Shown here piece by piece: positions 28,083 through 36,043 of a DNA stretch of 64,000 bases. Every line of letters begins with the position of its first letter. Positions within the stretch are counted from its first letter, which is position 1. Both the position numbers and the translations under genes were made by a program. Source of the stretch: Novosphingobium sp. MW5 (GTDB taxonomy: Bacteria; Pseudomonadota; Alphaproteobacteria; Sphingomonadales; Sphingomonadaceae); the NCBI GenBank assembly GCA_025938935.1, contig JAPCWB010000001.1:1798001-1862000 (forward strand), read 5' to 3'. Below the pieces are notes generated by a model, which saw only the letters and a program-made list of their open reading frames with translations, searched no databases and was not told the origin of the DNA.

Positions 28083-28703
28083 TCAATTGCGTGATGCGGC
28101 GATCGCCAACGCCCATTTCTGGATGTTGTCGGCTGTATCATTCCAAAGCTGTTTCCATTGATCGCTGGCGGGAATCAGCAAGGTGCTGAGCTGGTTGCGC
28201 ACCAGCCCTTCGACGAAGCCGTCCCGGTTCATGGGTTCGCCCAACTGCGTGTCGAGATAGTCGAACGTGGGTTCAAGCGCGTCGAGGACGGCCTGCTTGT
28301 ATCGGGAAAAGCGGCTGCGAAAAAAGGCGAGGTGAAACGCAGGCTCCACTTCAAACACCCGGCCGGGTGAATTTTCCTCGGTGTAGCGGGCGTAAAACTG
28401 CATCACTGCCTTGAGTCGCAGGATCGGGTCTTCGATGCCCTTGCCAGCTTCGCGAATGCCGCTTTCAAAGCCGGTGCAGACGAATTCCGCGACCGCGGAC
28501 AGCACCTGATCCTTGTTGGAGAAATAGCGATAGAGCGTGCCGCGCGAAACACCGCTGGCATCGATGATGTCGCTCATCGACAGCCGCTTCACGCCGCGCG
28601 CCGCTATTGCATCCAGGGCCCCGCTCAGGATGCGGATCACGCTGGGCGAAAGCTCAACTTCGAGCGCGGGCTCTTCTTCGATCGGGGCGGCTGCCAGTTT
28701 CAT
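28083..28703 (-). CDS. TetR-family transcriptional regulator
   Basis: This 206-residue protein has the TetR helix-turn-helix at about residues 25-70 (GVKRLSMSDIIDASGVSRGTLYRYFSNKDQ) and an all-helical ligand domain. It overlaps the preceding SDR by 4 bp, inside the operon of Rieske alpha, beta, reductase and SDR. It therefore probably autoregulates the operon in response to a pathway compound. The inverted repeat at 32719-32738 is the best operator candidate. Confidence 0.9.
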   Translation of the reverse strand: MKLAAAPIEEEPALEVELSPSVIRILSGALDAIAARGVKRLSMSDIIDASGVSRGTLYRYFSNKDQVLSAVAEFVCTGFESGIREAGKGIEDPILRLKAVMQFYARYTEENSPGRVFEVEPAFHLAFFRSRFSRYKQAVLDALEPTFDYLDTQLGEPMNRDGFVEGLVRNQLSTLLIPASDQWKQLWNDTADNIQKWALAIAASRN

Positions 28704-29515
28704 GCGGTGCCCTTTTCCAGTTCATCCAGATTGTGGGGAATGCTGACGTAGCCGGGCAGGTTCTGCCCGCCATCGACGTTGATCATCTCGCCAGTCACAA
28801 AGCGCGACATTTCCGAGGCGAGGAACACGACCACCGGGCCGATATCCTTTTCCGGGTCGCCGGCACGTTTCAACGGGTTTGACGCAACGACCGTTTCCAT
28901 AAAGCCTGGCACTTCATCGACCAGCTTGGCAAAAACCTGGCCAAGACCAGTCGGTGCGATAGCATTGACGCGGATGTTGAACCGGCCCCATTCCACTGCG
29001 GCACTGCGCGTCAGGCCAACGATGCCCAGCTTGTTGATGTTGTAATCGCTGTGCAGCCAGGCTCCCGTCTGGGCATCGATCGAACTGAAGTTGATCACAG
29101 AGCCGCCGCCCCGCGCCTTCATGTGGGGGAAGGCCGCCTGCATCGCCCACCAGTTGCCCCAGATGCCGATATCCATCGTGCGGCGCAGCATCTCGTCGGT
29201 CTTGTGTTCCAGTAGGACACCAGCGGACAGCAGGGACGCATTGTTGACCAAGATGTCGATGCCGCCAAACGTATCGACCGTTTGCTGCACCATCCCCAGA
29301 ACGTCTTCCTTGACGCCTGAATCCGCGGCAATACCGATGGCCTTCGTGCCAAATTTGCGCTCGATTTCCGCAGCAACGGCGGCAGTCGCCGCGCCATCGC
29401 GCCCGCTGATCATCAGCGATGCGCCTTCCTTGGCCAGCGCGCGCGAAATTCCGTGGCCAAGCCCCTTGGCCCCGCCGGTGACAATCGCGACCTTACCTTC
29501 GAGCAAGCGGCTCAT
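28700..29515 (-). CDS. SDR-family dehydrogenase (Rieske operon)
   Basis: This 271-residue classical SDR has TGGAKGLG for cofactor binding, NNAS, a catalytic Ser in INFSS and the YNINK motif. Family members often oxidise cis-dihydrodiols made by Rieske dioxygenases or interconvert ketones and alcohols. Its position between the reductase and the TetR gene, with 4-bp overlaps on both sides, makes dihydrodiol or hydroxyl oxidation a reasonable inference. The ATG giving MSRLLEGK was chosen. Confidence 0.87.
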   Translation of the reverse strand: MSRLLEGKVAIVTGGAKGLGHGISRALAKEGASLMISGRDGAATAAVAAEIERKFGTKAIGIAADSGVKEDVLGMVQQTVDTFGGIDILVNNASLLSAGVLLEHKTDEMLRRTMDIGIWGNWWAMQAAFPHMKARGGGSVINFSSIDAQTGAWLHSDYNINKLGIVGLTRSAAVEWGRFNIRVNAIAPTGLGQVFAKLVDEVPGFMETVVASNPLKRAGDPEKDIGPVVVFLASEMSRFVTGEMINVDGGQNLPGYVSIPHNLDELEKGTA

Positions 29516-30678
29516 GCAGTCTCTCCCACTTTTGCGTCCATTTCCATGCGCTCTTCGCACTTGTCATGTGTCAGCACATAACCGCGCACGATCCCGCCTG
29601 TATCGACGAAGAGGTGCTTTGATCCCAGTGCATCGTCTTCAAGACAGCGCCATTCTCCGTCGGCGCTGCGCGGCGGGGGTAGCAGGTTGATCGGCAGCAG
29701 TGTGGTCTTCACCTGCACCGACAGCGGCGGAAACCGGATTTCTGTCGGTGTCCCAAGCGCCGATGGCGCAATGCCGCGAGCCGCCGCCATGATCGGCGTG
29801 ACATAGGCAGAAAGGCCATGCTGGTATTCGGCACAATCACCGATGGCAAAGATATGAGGGTCGCTTGTCTGGCCAAATTCGTTGACCTTGATGCCCACGC
29901 CGATGTCGAGTCCGGCTTCTGCTGCCAAGGCCACATTTGGGCGAAGGCCAACGGCCGAGAGGACGAGATCTGCTTCGATGTATGTACCATCGTCCAATGT
30001 TGCGACATAGCCGGGCACATCGCCCTTATAGCCTATCGCGGTGATCTTGCGGCCAAGGTGCCATTCCACACCTTCAGCCGTCAGGGCATCACGCACTTTC
30101 TCACCTACCTGCGCCGGCACCAGCTGGGCCAGCGGCAGGGGGAGCATGTCCACCACCACCGGCTTGTACCCCGTGGTGATCAGGTCATTGGCAAATTCAG
30201 TGCCGACCAGGCCGGAGCCCATGATGAGGACGCGCGCGCCGTCTGGCAGTTCCTTGCGGAACCGGTCGTAGTGATCAAGCTGGTTGACTGCGATGGCGCG
30301 GTGGGCGGCCTCGCCTTCGATTGGCGGACGGAAGGGCAGAGCTCCTGTTGCCAGCACCAGCGCATCATAGGGCACAGGTCCGCCAGTGGTCAGCAAGGCC
30401 TTTCCGGCCCGGTCAATTGCCTCTGCCTGCCGACCGGTTCGGGCATCCAGCTTGAGCTGGGCGGCCATTTTTTCGGCGTTCGAAGTAATGAGGGTATCGG
30501 CCGTCTTTCCCTTGGACAGCGCCGTTGATAGCGCGGGCTTCGAATAGAAATGCCCGTCTTCCATCGTCACCAGTGTCAGCTTTGCCTCAGGAGACAGCTT
30601 GCGCAGCTCGCGCAGCACCCCGAACCCGGCCAGCCCGCTGCCAACCACGACAATTGAGGGAGGGGGCGGGACAGTCAT
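29512..30678 (-). CDS. FAD-dependent NAD(P)H:ferredoxin/rubredoxin reductase
   Basis: This 388-residue two-dinucleotide-domain flavoprotein has the FAD motif VVVGSGLAGFGVLRELR at the N-terminus and the NAD motif LIMGSGLVGTEFANDL near residue 150. The second FAD contact is FAIGDCAEYQ. It resembles rubredoxin-NAD reductases more than the larger oxygenase-coupled types. Lying between Rieske beta and an SDR, it should reduce the ferredoxin at 32.8 kb and so feed the Rieske oxygenases and possibly the P450s. The start ATG giving MTVPPPPS lies 5 bp after the beta-subunit stop. Confidence 0.87.
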   Translation of the reverse strand: MTVPPPPSIVVVGSGLAGFGVLRELRKLSPEAKLTLVTMEDGHFYSKPALSTALSKGKTADTLITSNAEKMAAQLKLDARTGRQAEAIDRAGKALLTTGGPVPYDALVLATGALPFRPPIEGEAAHRAIAVNQLDHYDRFRKELPDGARVLIMGSGLVGTEFANDLITTGYKPVVVDMLPLPLAQLVPAQVGEKVRDALTAEGVEWHLGRKITAIGYKGDVPGYVATLDDGTYIEADLVLSAVGLRPNVALAAEAGLDIGVGIKVNEFGQTSDPHIFAIGDCAEYQHGLSAYVTPIMAAARGIAPSALGTPTEIRFPPLSVQVKTTLLPINLLPPPRSADGEWRCLEDDALGSKHLFVDTGGIVRGYVLTHDKCEERMEMDAKVGETA

Positions 30679-30683
30679 CGGGC

Positions 30684-31265
30684 TTAAAGGAAGACCGCGA
30701 GGTTCGACATGCCCAGCACCGATTGATCGACAATGATCTCGCGCTGGACAAGGACATAGGTACCATCGACGGCGCGCCACACGTCGCGGCGTTCGGCAGT
30801 CAGCTGCTCGTTGTGCGGATTGTCGCCGCGGCTGCGCTCGAGATAGAGGTAGCTGACGACTTCGTATTCGCCTGCAGTCTCGCACTCACCAACGCGGACA
30901 TTGGTGATGAAACGGCGGCAGCGTGATGGCGGATCTTCGGCCCAGGCACTTTTTTGCAAGCGGCCGGTACGCATCAGGATCGAAGAGTAATCTTCGTCGA
31001 AGTGGAACATGGTCCGCATCACGTCGCGGTCCCTGTTCACCCCGGTGCGGGTCATGCGGATCGGGGCCTGATAGACCAGGTCCTTTGCCAGCATCGCTAC
31101 CCAGTCATCGAAGCGGCGCTCGTCCAGCGCGGCGGCTTCGTCGTACAATGTTTCCAGCAGGCGGTTGTACACTTCCGAGCCGAGCGGCACGCGCTTGCGC
31201 GATGAAAGCCCGCGCAGGATTGTCGTGGAATCGGGGGCGGCAGTTGATTTGGTAACCCAGGTCAT
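30684..31265 (-). CDS. Ring-hydroxylating dioxygenase beta subunit (second copy)
   Basis: This 193-residue Rieske oxygenase small subunit has YNRLLETLYDEAAALDERRFDDW, LVYQAPIRMTR, SRCRRFITNVRV and YEVVSYLYLERSR. It pairs with the intact alpha subunit 20 bp upstream. It is paralogous to the copy at 20.8 kb and ends in the same SVLGMSNLAVFL-type tail (the other has VVLGMPNFAIFL). Confidence 0.9.
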   Translation of the reverse strand: MTWVTKSTAAPDSTTILRGLSSRKRVPLGSEVYNRLLETLYDEAAALDERRFDDWVAMLAKDLVYQAPIRMTRTGVNRDRDVMRTMFHFDEDYSSILMRTGRLQKSAWAEDPPSRCRRFITNVRVGECETAGEYEVVSYLYLERSRGDNPHNEQLTAERRDVWRAVDGTYVLVQREIIVDQSVLGMSNLAVFL

Positions 31266-31284
31266 GTCTTATTCCTCCCCAGTT

Positions 31285-32673
31285 TCAGACTTCGCTCATC
31301 AGCTTGTGATAGGCCATCCACCAGTTCCACTGGGTGTCGTCCTTAGTGAAGCCGGGATAGAGCAGCCCGCCGCCCTTCCAGCCTTCTGGGCGCTCATGGC
31401 CATGCAGCGCCTGATATTTCAGCGTCATGTGCTTGCTAACGCCGCCGCGTGCGTTGCGCATAATTACCGGCCAGACATCGGCATCGTCCTGCTCGATGGT
31501 TCCCGAGGTACCGGTCTGCTGGATCGAGTTCTGCAGCATGTCGCGCTTCATTTGCTCCGGCGCGTCTTTCTCGGCGAAGATGAAGTTGACGAACTCCACC
31601 TGGTTCGGCCCTCTGGGAACGTAGGTGTGCAGCGCCAGTGCGCCTGAAGATCCGCCATCGGTGCGCGGCGCAAAGATGAAGGCGATCAGGATGTTGGGGA
31701 ACATGCCGCCGACTTGCGGCGGAATGGTCGCCAGTTGTTCCACCTGATCGGCGGACAGGTTCCTGAACAGCTGCGGGATCATCTCCTTGGTAATGCCCGG
31801 AGGCGTCAGCAGGTTGAGCCGTTCCTCCACCGACTTGCCCTCGAATGGCACGTCGGCAAACATCTTGAAGGTCTTTTCAGCCTCAAGACAGCGCAGCGAG
31901 TGGCCCTGTTCGCAGGACACATCGACGCCGTACATGCCGGGCGCCTGATCATAGATCGACTCCGCCGTGCCACCCATGACGCCGCCTTCCATAAGGCTGC
32001 GGTGCAGGGTGAGCGTGTGGAACCCGTCGGAGCCCGACTGTTCGCCCGGCACCTTCCAGTTGCACGGCAGGACAAAGCGCTGCGGCGGGCCGAGCAGTTC
32101 CAGACCGTTGTCTGTCCGGCAGAACAGCTGGTCCATGTAATATTTGATATCGCCCAGATAGTCGTCGAACGAGGGGCCGTCGATGTTCCAGGTGGCGAAA
32201 ATCAGCCCGCCATAGAGGTGAACGCGGGCCTTCTTCAGGCCCAGCGTCGCCTTGTCGACATTGTTGCCGTGCATCTTCTCGCGCTCGACAGGGGCGCCGA
32301 TGAAGTCGCCATTCGGCTTGAAGGCCCAGCCGTGATAGATGCACTGATGGATCGGCTTGTTGCCAGCCTCGCCCAGGCAGACGCGCATGCCGCGATGCGG
32401 GCAGACGTTCAGCGAGACGTTGACGTTGCCGTCGCGATCCCGCGCGATGATGACGTTGTCTTCAGCCATGTCGCGGACGATGAAGTCGCCGGACTTGGGT
32501 ATTTCGCTCTCATGCCCCAGCAAAAGCCACGTCTTGGCGAAGATCCGCTCCATTTCATGACTGTACAGCTCTTCGTCGGTCATCACGCGCAGCGACACCT
32601 CGTTGGTGTCTCGCATAATCAGATCGTCGAGGGTGGTTCCGTCACGCAGGACCAGGCTTGCTTGCTGCAGCAT
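31285..32673 (-). CDS. Rieske ring-hydroxylating oxygenase alpha subunit (second, intact copy)
   Basis: This 462-residue catalytic subunit has Rieske [2Fe-2S] ligands Cys91, His93, Cys111, His114 and the mononuclear iron facial triad Asp216, His219, His224 (DGFHTLTLH), with a later acidic ligand expected. It adds oxygen to an aromatic or alicyclic ring using electrons from the ferredoxin chain. The ATG giving MLQQAS was preferred, because the longer frame extends over the promoter and the divergent ferredoxin. It heads an operon with its beta subunit, reductase, SDR and regulator. Confidence 0.92.
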   Translation of the reverse strand: MLQQASLVLRDGTTLDDLIMRDTNEVSLRVMTDEELYSHEMERIFAKTWLLLGHESEIPKSGDFIVRDMAEDNVIIARDRDGNVNVSLNVCPHRGMRVCLGEAGNKPIHQCIYHGWAFKPNGDFIGAPVEREKMHGNNVDKATLGLKKARVHLYGGLIFATWNIDGPSFDDYLGDIKYYMDQLFCRTDNGLELLGPPQRFVLPCNWKVPGEQSGSDGFHTLTLHRSLMEGGVMGGTAESIYDQAPGMYGVDVSCEQGHSLRCLEAEKTFKMFADVPFEGKSVEERLNLLTPPGITKEMIPQLFRNLSADQVEQLATIPPQVGGMFPNILIAFIFAPRTDGGSSGALALHTYVPRGPNQVEFVNFIFAEKDAPEQMKRDMLQNSIQQTGTSGTIEQDDADVWPVIMRNARGGVSKHMTLKYQALHGHERPEGWKGGGLLYPGFTKDDTQWNWWMAYHKLMSEV

Positions 32674-32718
32674 GGTGATCTTCTCCTCAGGCAGTTTTTT
32701 CTTGTTGATTCGCGTTAT

Positions 32719-32738
32719 ACATATTGAATGAAATATGT
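32719..32738. promoter_or_regulatory. Perfect inverted repeat ACATATT-N6-AATATGT, putative operator
   Basis: A 7-bp perfect inverted repeat with a 6-bp spacer lies in the 111-bp region between the divergent Rieske alpha and ferredoxin genes. This A+T-rich palindrome stands out in G+C-rich DNA and has the size expected for a TetR dimer site. The TetR gene belongs to the leftward operon. Confidence 0.5.
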
Positions 32739-32784
32739 TCAAGGTGTAAGTTGCGCGGCAACGAATGGATGAGAGGAGTTTTCG

Positions 32785-32997
32785 ATGTCTGGAGAGGGCA
32801 AGCTCAAGGTCGTGATCAACAAGCCGGCTTGCTGCGGCTATGGCGTTTGTGCGGACATCTGCCCCGATGTCTACAAGCTGGATGAGAACGGCATCGTCTA
32901 TGTCGATGACGAGATCGTGCCGGACGGCATGGAAGATCTGGCCCGCGAAGGGGCGGATGCCTGCCCGCAAGCCGCGATCAAGGTCGTCCCAGCCTGA
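32785..32997 (+). CDS. [3Fe-4S]-type ferredoxin
   Basis: This 70-residue ferredoxin has Cys16, Cys22 and distal Cys60 followed by Pro. Position 19, where a [4Fe-4S] protein has its second cysteine, is Tyr, which predicts a [3Fe-4S] cluster as in many bacterial P450 partners. Cys17 and Cys26 are extra. It is divergent from the Rieske alpha gene and preceded by a GAGAGGAG ribosome site. It may serve the P450s, the Rieske oxygenases (as the dit diterpenoid system does with an unusual ferredoxin) or both. Confidence 0.9.
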   Translation: MSGEGKLKVVINKPACCGYGVCADICPDVYKLDENGIVYVDDEIVPDGMEDLAREGADACPQAAIKVVPA

Positions 32998-32999
32998 TC

Positions 33000-33428
33000 T
33001 TAGTGTGCGTGAGCGATCAGCCGGTAAAGGTCTGCCGTAACTTGCCGCCACGCTGCCTCATAATCCGCTGACCAGCGCTCGCCCGCCAGGTCAGCCAGAG
33101 TCTCGACAAACAGGTTGAGCAATTCTGCGTAGAGCGGCAGCGGGAAATTGCCGTAGCAGCGATGGGCGATGACCAGATTGTGGATCGAGGTATCGACCCA
33201 GCTTTCCCGTGCGGCGAGGGCAATCAGGCTATCGAGGATTTCACCCACCATCGCCCCGCAAGATACGGTTGGCTGAAAGAACATCGCTTGCTGATCGGGA
33301 TGGCGGGCGAAAAAGCGCGCAAAGAAATGCGGCGTAATATCTTCGCCCGCTTCGGCCACGGCATAGAGTGACTGTTCGAGCAGTTCTCCCAGTTGATCAG
33401 TTTCGATCACTGCCTGCAATTCCGGCAT
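33000..33428 (-). CDS. Single-domain globin
   Basis: This 142-residue protein fits the globin family. A helix carries PHFFARFFARHPDQQAMF, and the probable proximal histidine lies in IHNLVIAHRCYG (His83 or His89). No reductase domain follows, so it is not a flavohaemoglobin. Possible roles are NO detoxification, oxygen supply to the oxygenases or redox sensing. A perfect FNR-type box lies about 60 bp upstream of its start. The ATG giving MPELQAV was chosen. Its stop lies 3 bp from the convergent ferredoxin stop. Confidence 0.78.
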   Translation of the reverse strand: MPELQAVIETDQLGELLEQSLYAVAEAGEDITPHFFARFFARHPDQQAMFFQPTVSCGAMVGEILDSLIALAARESWVDTSIHNLVIAHRCYGNFPLPLYAELLNLFVETLADLAGERWSADYEAAWRQVTADLYRLIAHAH

Positions 33429-33482
33429 AACATTCCCTTCCCATTGTGCCGGATACAATCCTCCAGGTGCGACGGAGAAAGC

Positions 33483-33496
33483 TTGATCGAGATCAA
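33483..33496. promoter_or_regulatory. FNR/FixK-type box TTGATCGAGATCAA
   Basis: This is a perfect TTGAT-N4-ATCAA match centred about 61 bp upstream of the globin start codon and about 120 bp upstream of the divergent flavin oxidoreductase. Position and sequence are right for activation of the globin gene by an FNR/Dnr/FixK-type regulator under low oxygen or NO. Confidence 0.65.
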
Positions 33497-33608
33497 GAGG
33501 CTGCGAAGGATCTTTTGACTGCGGGCAAGTCGCCATGCCCTGTCCACCGGAAGGTCAACCTTTGAGCAATCGCGCCGAAGTGGCGGATCCTGATTGCGTG
33601 AGGACACG

Positions 33609-34754
33609 ATGCGCCAAGAGCTTGAACCGCTGTTTACCCCGTTTACCTGTGGTTCGCTGACCACGGCGAACCGCTTTGTCATGTCGCCCATGACGCGCAA
33701 TTTCAGTCCGGACGGGGTGCCTGTGCCGGGCGCTGCCGATTACTATGCGCGCCGGGCTCACATGGGGCTGGTGATCACCGAGGGTGTCGGTCCGGATCAT
33801 CCGGCCGCGCTGGGCGATGGCACGACCGGCGGCCCGGCGCTGCCCGTGCTGTATGGCGCAGCGGCGCTGGCCAGCTGGAAGTCGATTGTCGATGCGGTCC
33901 ACGCGGCGGGCGGCAAGATCGCCCCGCAACTTTGGCACATGGGGCCGATCCGCCTTGCCGGAACCGGCCCGCACCCCGGTGCACCTTCGATCAGTCCGTC
34001 CGGCATCTGGGGTCCGCTCGACAAGACAATGGTTCCGCCAGACTATCTGGAAGCGGTGAAGGTTCCTGGCATACCGGCAAGCGATGCCGAAATTGCCGAC
34101 ATCATCGCGGGTTTCGCGCGATCCGCCGCTCAGGCCCATGAACTGGGCTTCGATGCGATCGCCCTGCATGGGGCACACGGCTATCTGCTCGACAGTTTCC
34201 TGTGGGGGGAAACCAACCAGCGCAGCGATCAGTGGGGCGGAGACCGACTGCGACGCACCCGGCTGGCGCGCGATGTGATCCGGGCCGTTCGCCGCGCCAT
34301 TCCCGCTGACAAGCCGATCATCTTCCGTTTCTCGCAATGGAAGCTGCAGGACTATGGTGCCAGGCTGGCAGAAACGCCTGAAGAACTGTCGATGATTACC
34401 AGCGCACTTGCCGATGCCGGTGTCGATATCTTCGATGTTTCGACGCGGAACTTCGACGCGCCGGCTTTTGACGGATCCGACATGGGGCTTTCCGGCTGGG
34501 TTCGCAAATTGACGGGCAAGCCGGTGATGACGGTGGGCGGCATCGGCTTCGACAAGGACCTGCAAAGCTCATTCATGGAGCCGACCGCGCCAATCGACAA
34601 TCTGGGCGAGGTCGCCCGTCGTTTTGGCGCCGGCGAATTCGATCTGGTGGCCATTGGCCGCGCGGCGCTGATGGACGCGGACTGGATTGGCAAGGTCCGC
34701 CGCGAAGAAGCCTTCAAGCCGTTCGACATGTCCGCCTATGGCAGACTGGACTGA
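33609..34754 (+). CDS. NADH:flavin oxidoreductase, old yellow enzyme family
   Basis: This 381-residue TIM-barrel FMN enzyme has the OYE features MSPMTRNFSPDG, IAPQLWHMGP and the active-site His-Gly-Ala-His segment ALHGAHGYLLDSFLW, followed by N-x-R-x-D-x-(W/Y)GG (NQRSDQWGG). It probably reduces an activated C=C bond of an enone or dienoyl intermediate. The ATG giving MRQELEP was chosen over an upstream TTG. It is divergent from the globin gene. Confidence 0.88.
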   Translation: MRQELEPLFTPFTCGSLTTANRFVMSPMTRNFSPDGVPVPGAADYYARRAHMGLVITEGVGPDHPAALGDGTTGGPALPVLYGAAALASWKSIVDAVHAAGGKIAPQLWHMGPIRLAGTGPHPGAPSISPSGIWGPLDKTMVPPDYLEAVKVPGIPASDAEIADIIAGFARSAAQAHELGFDAIALHGAHGYLLDSFLWGETNQRSDQWGGDRLRRTRLARDVIRAVRRAIPADKPIIFRFSQWKLQDYGARLAETPEELSMITSALADAGVDIFDVSTRNFDAPAFDGSDMGLSGWVRKLTGKPVMTVGGIGFDKDLQSSFMEPTAPIDNLGEVARRFGAGEFDLVAIGRAALMDADWIGKVRREEAFKPFDMSAYGRLD

Positions 34755-35480
34755 TCAGAAGCCCTCCGAAGTGGCGTAAATGTGCATCCGTGCGGCATTG
34801 GCGTTCCCGGTCTGCTCGCACATGAACAGTATGGCCTTGGCAATATCGTCGGGCACCATCGGCGGAATGAATTCATCCCAGCCGGGGTGCCCCTTGTTTT
34901 TCATGTCGGCAAAAATTTCTGTCGTCGTTGTCCCGGGGGCAATCAGGCCAACCCGCACGCCGCTGCCAGCCAGTTCGATCCGCAGCACGTCGGTGAAGCG
35001 TTCCAGCGCAGCCTTGAGTCCGCCATAGACGCCGGTCCCGGCCGCAGTCAGGCTTGCGCCGATGCTGGAGAGGTTGACGATCTGCCCGCTGCCGCCCGCC
35101 TTCATCTGACGGGCGAAGAGCAGGCTGGTGCGAACGACAGCGGTGTAATTGATGGCGATCATGGGCTCCAGCTCAGACAGATCGAAGGAATCGACGTGGC
35201 TGGTGCGCAGAACGCCGGCATTGTTGATCAGTATGTCGGTCCTGCCAAATTGCGCTGTCGCTGCATCGAACAGTGCCTGCGCTGCATCGGTCTCGCCAAG
35301 GTCCAATGCCAGCGGCGTCGCCACTGGTCCCAGTTCGGTGGCAAGTTCCTCCAGGCGGTCATGTCGGCGCGCAACCAGCATGACGTTTGCTCCGGCCAAG
35401 GCCAGTCTGCGGGCGGTCGCGGCACCGATGCCCGAGGATGCCCCGGTGACGATGGCATTTTTACCGGCAAGACTGGTCAT
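34755..35480 (-). CDS. SDR-family oxidoreductase
   Basis: This 241-residue classical SDR has TGASSGIG at residues 12-19, NNAG, a catalytic Ser in VNLSSIG and YGGLK. It ends HIYATSEGF. It probably oxidises or reduces a hydroxyl/keto group of a pathway intermediate. It converges on the old yellow enzyme gene without a gap and lies 10 bp after the SnoaL-like gene, with which it likely forms an operon. Confidence 0.85.
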   Translation of the reverse strand: MTSLAGKNAIVTGASSGIGAATARRLALAGANVMLVARRHDRLEELATELGPVATPLALDLGETDAAQALFDAATAQFGRTDILINNAGVLRTSHVDSFDLSELEPMIAINYTAVVRTSLLFARQMKAGGSGQIVNLSSIGASLTAAGTGVYGGLKAALERFTDVLRIELAGSGVRVGLIAPGTTTTEIFADMKNKGHPGWDEFIPPMVPDDIAKAILFMCEQTGNANAARMHIYATSEGF

Positions 35481-35490
35481 CGAGATACTT

Positions 35491-35919
35491 TCATTCAAGC
35501 AACACGGCATGAAATTGACGCCTGGCGATTTGCCAGCCGCTGCCAGTGCGGGCAAATTGATCATCGTAATAGCCGATGCCCCGATGCGTTGGGCCACCTT
35601 CGTTCAGCGGGGTGAGCAGCGCATCGACATAGGACCGGGTGAGGACCCCGTCATTGGCGCTGTGAATTTCGATGTTGCTGATCCGGTGAAGGGTTGGGCC
35701 GACATTGGCGTGGGCCTGCTTCATATATTCGGTGATGGCGGTTGCCCCGTGCCACTTGCCGAAGCCGCCGTAGTCAATCTCGCAATCAAATGTGAACAGC
35801 GAATGGAACAGCAGCCAATCGCGCTGATCAATACCAGTGGCATAGGCAATGAGTATGGCGGAAATCGCACGCTCATCCTGCGCGCTGAGACCTGTTCCGA
35901 CACGAACCGCCTGATTCAT
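35491..35919 (-). CDS. SnoaL/NTF2-fold protein
   Basis: This 142-residue protein has the SnoaL-like pattern: ILIAYATGIDQRDW for the N-terminal helix, then FDCEIDYGGFGKWHG, a central His in GPTLHRISNIEI and IARRQFHAVLLE. Family members act as isomerases, dehydratases, cyclases or small subunits of other enzymes. The His/Asp pair hints at a catalytic pocket, but the reaction is unknown. The ATG giving MNQAVRV was preferred over an upstream GTG. Confidence 0.75.
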   Translation of the reverse strand: MNQAVRVGTGLSAQDERAISAILIAYATGIDQRDWLLFHSLFTFDCEIDYGGFGKWHGATAITEYMKQAHANVGPTLHRISNIEIHSANDGVLTRSYVDALLTPLNEGGPTHRGIGYYDDQFARTGSGWQIARRQFHAVLLE

Positions 35920-36043
35920 CCCCGCCACCTCATCACCGTTGTTTATGAAAGACTAGGTCGAGCAGGGCGGACTTGGCCCGTCTTTGGATAGGGGTTTTGC
36001 GGCCATTCCACTTTAGCTCAAAGATCTGGGAGAAGGTGGCGGT

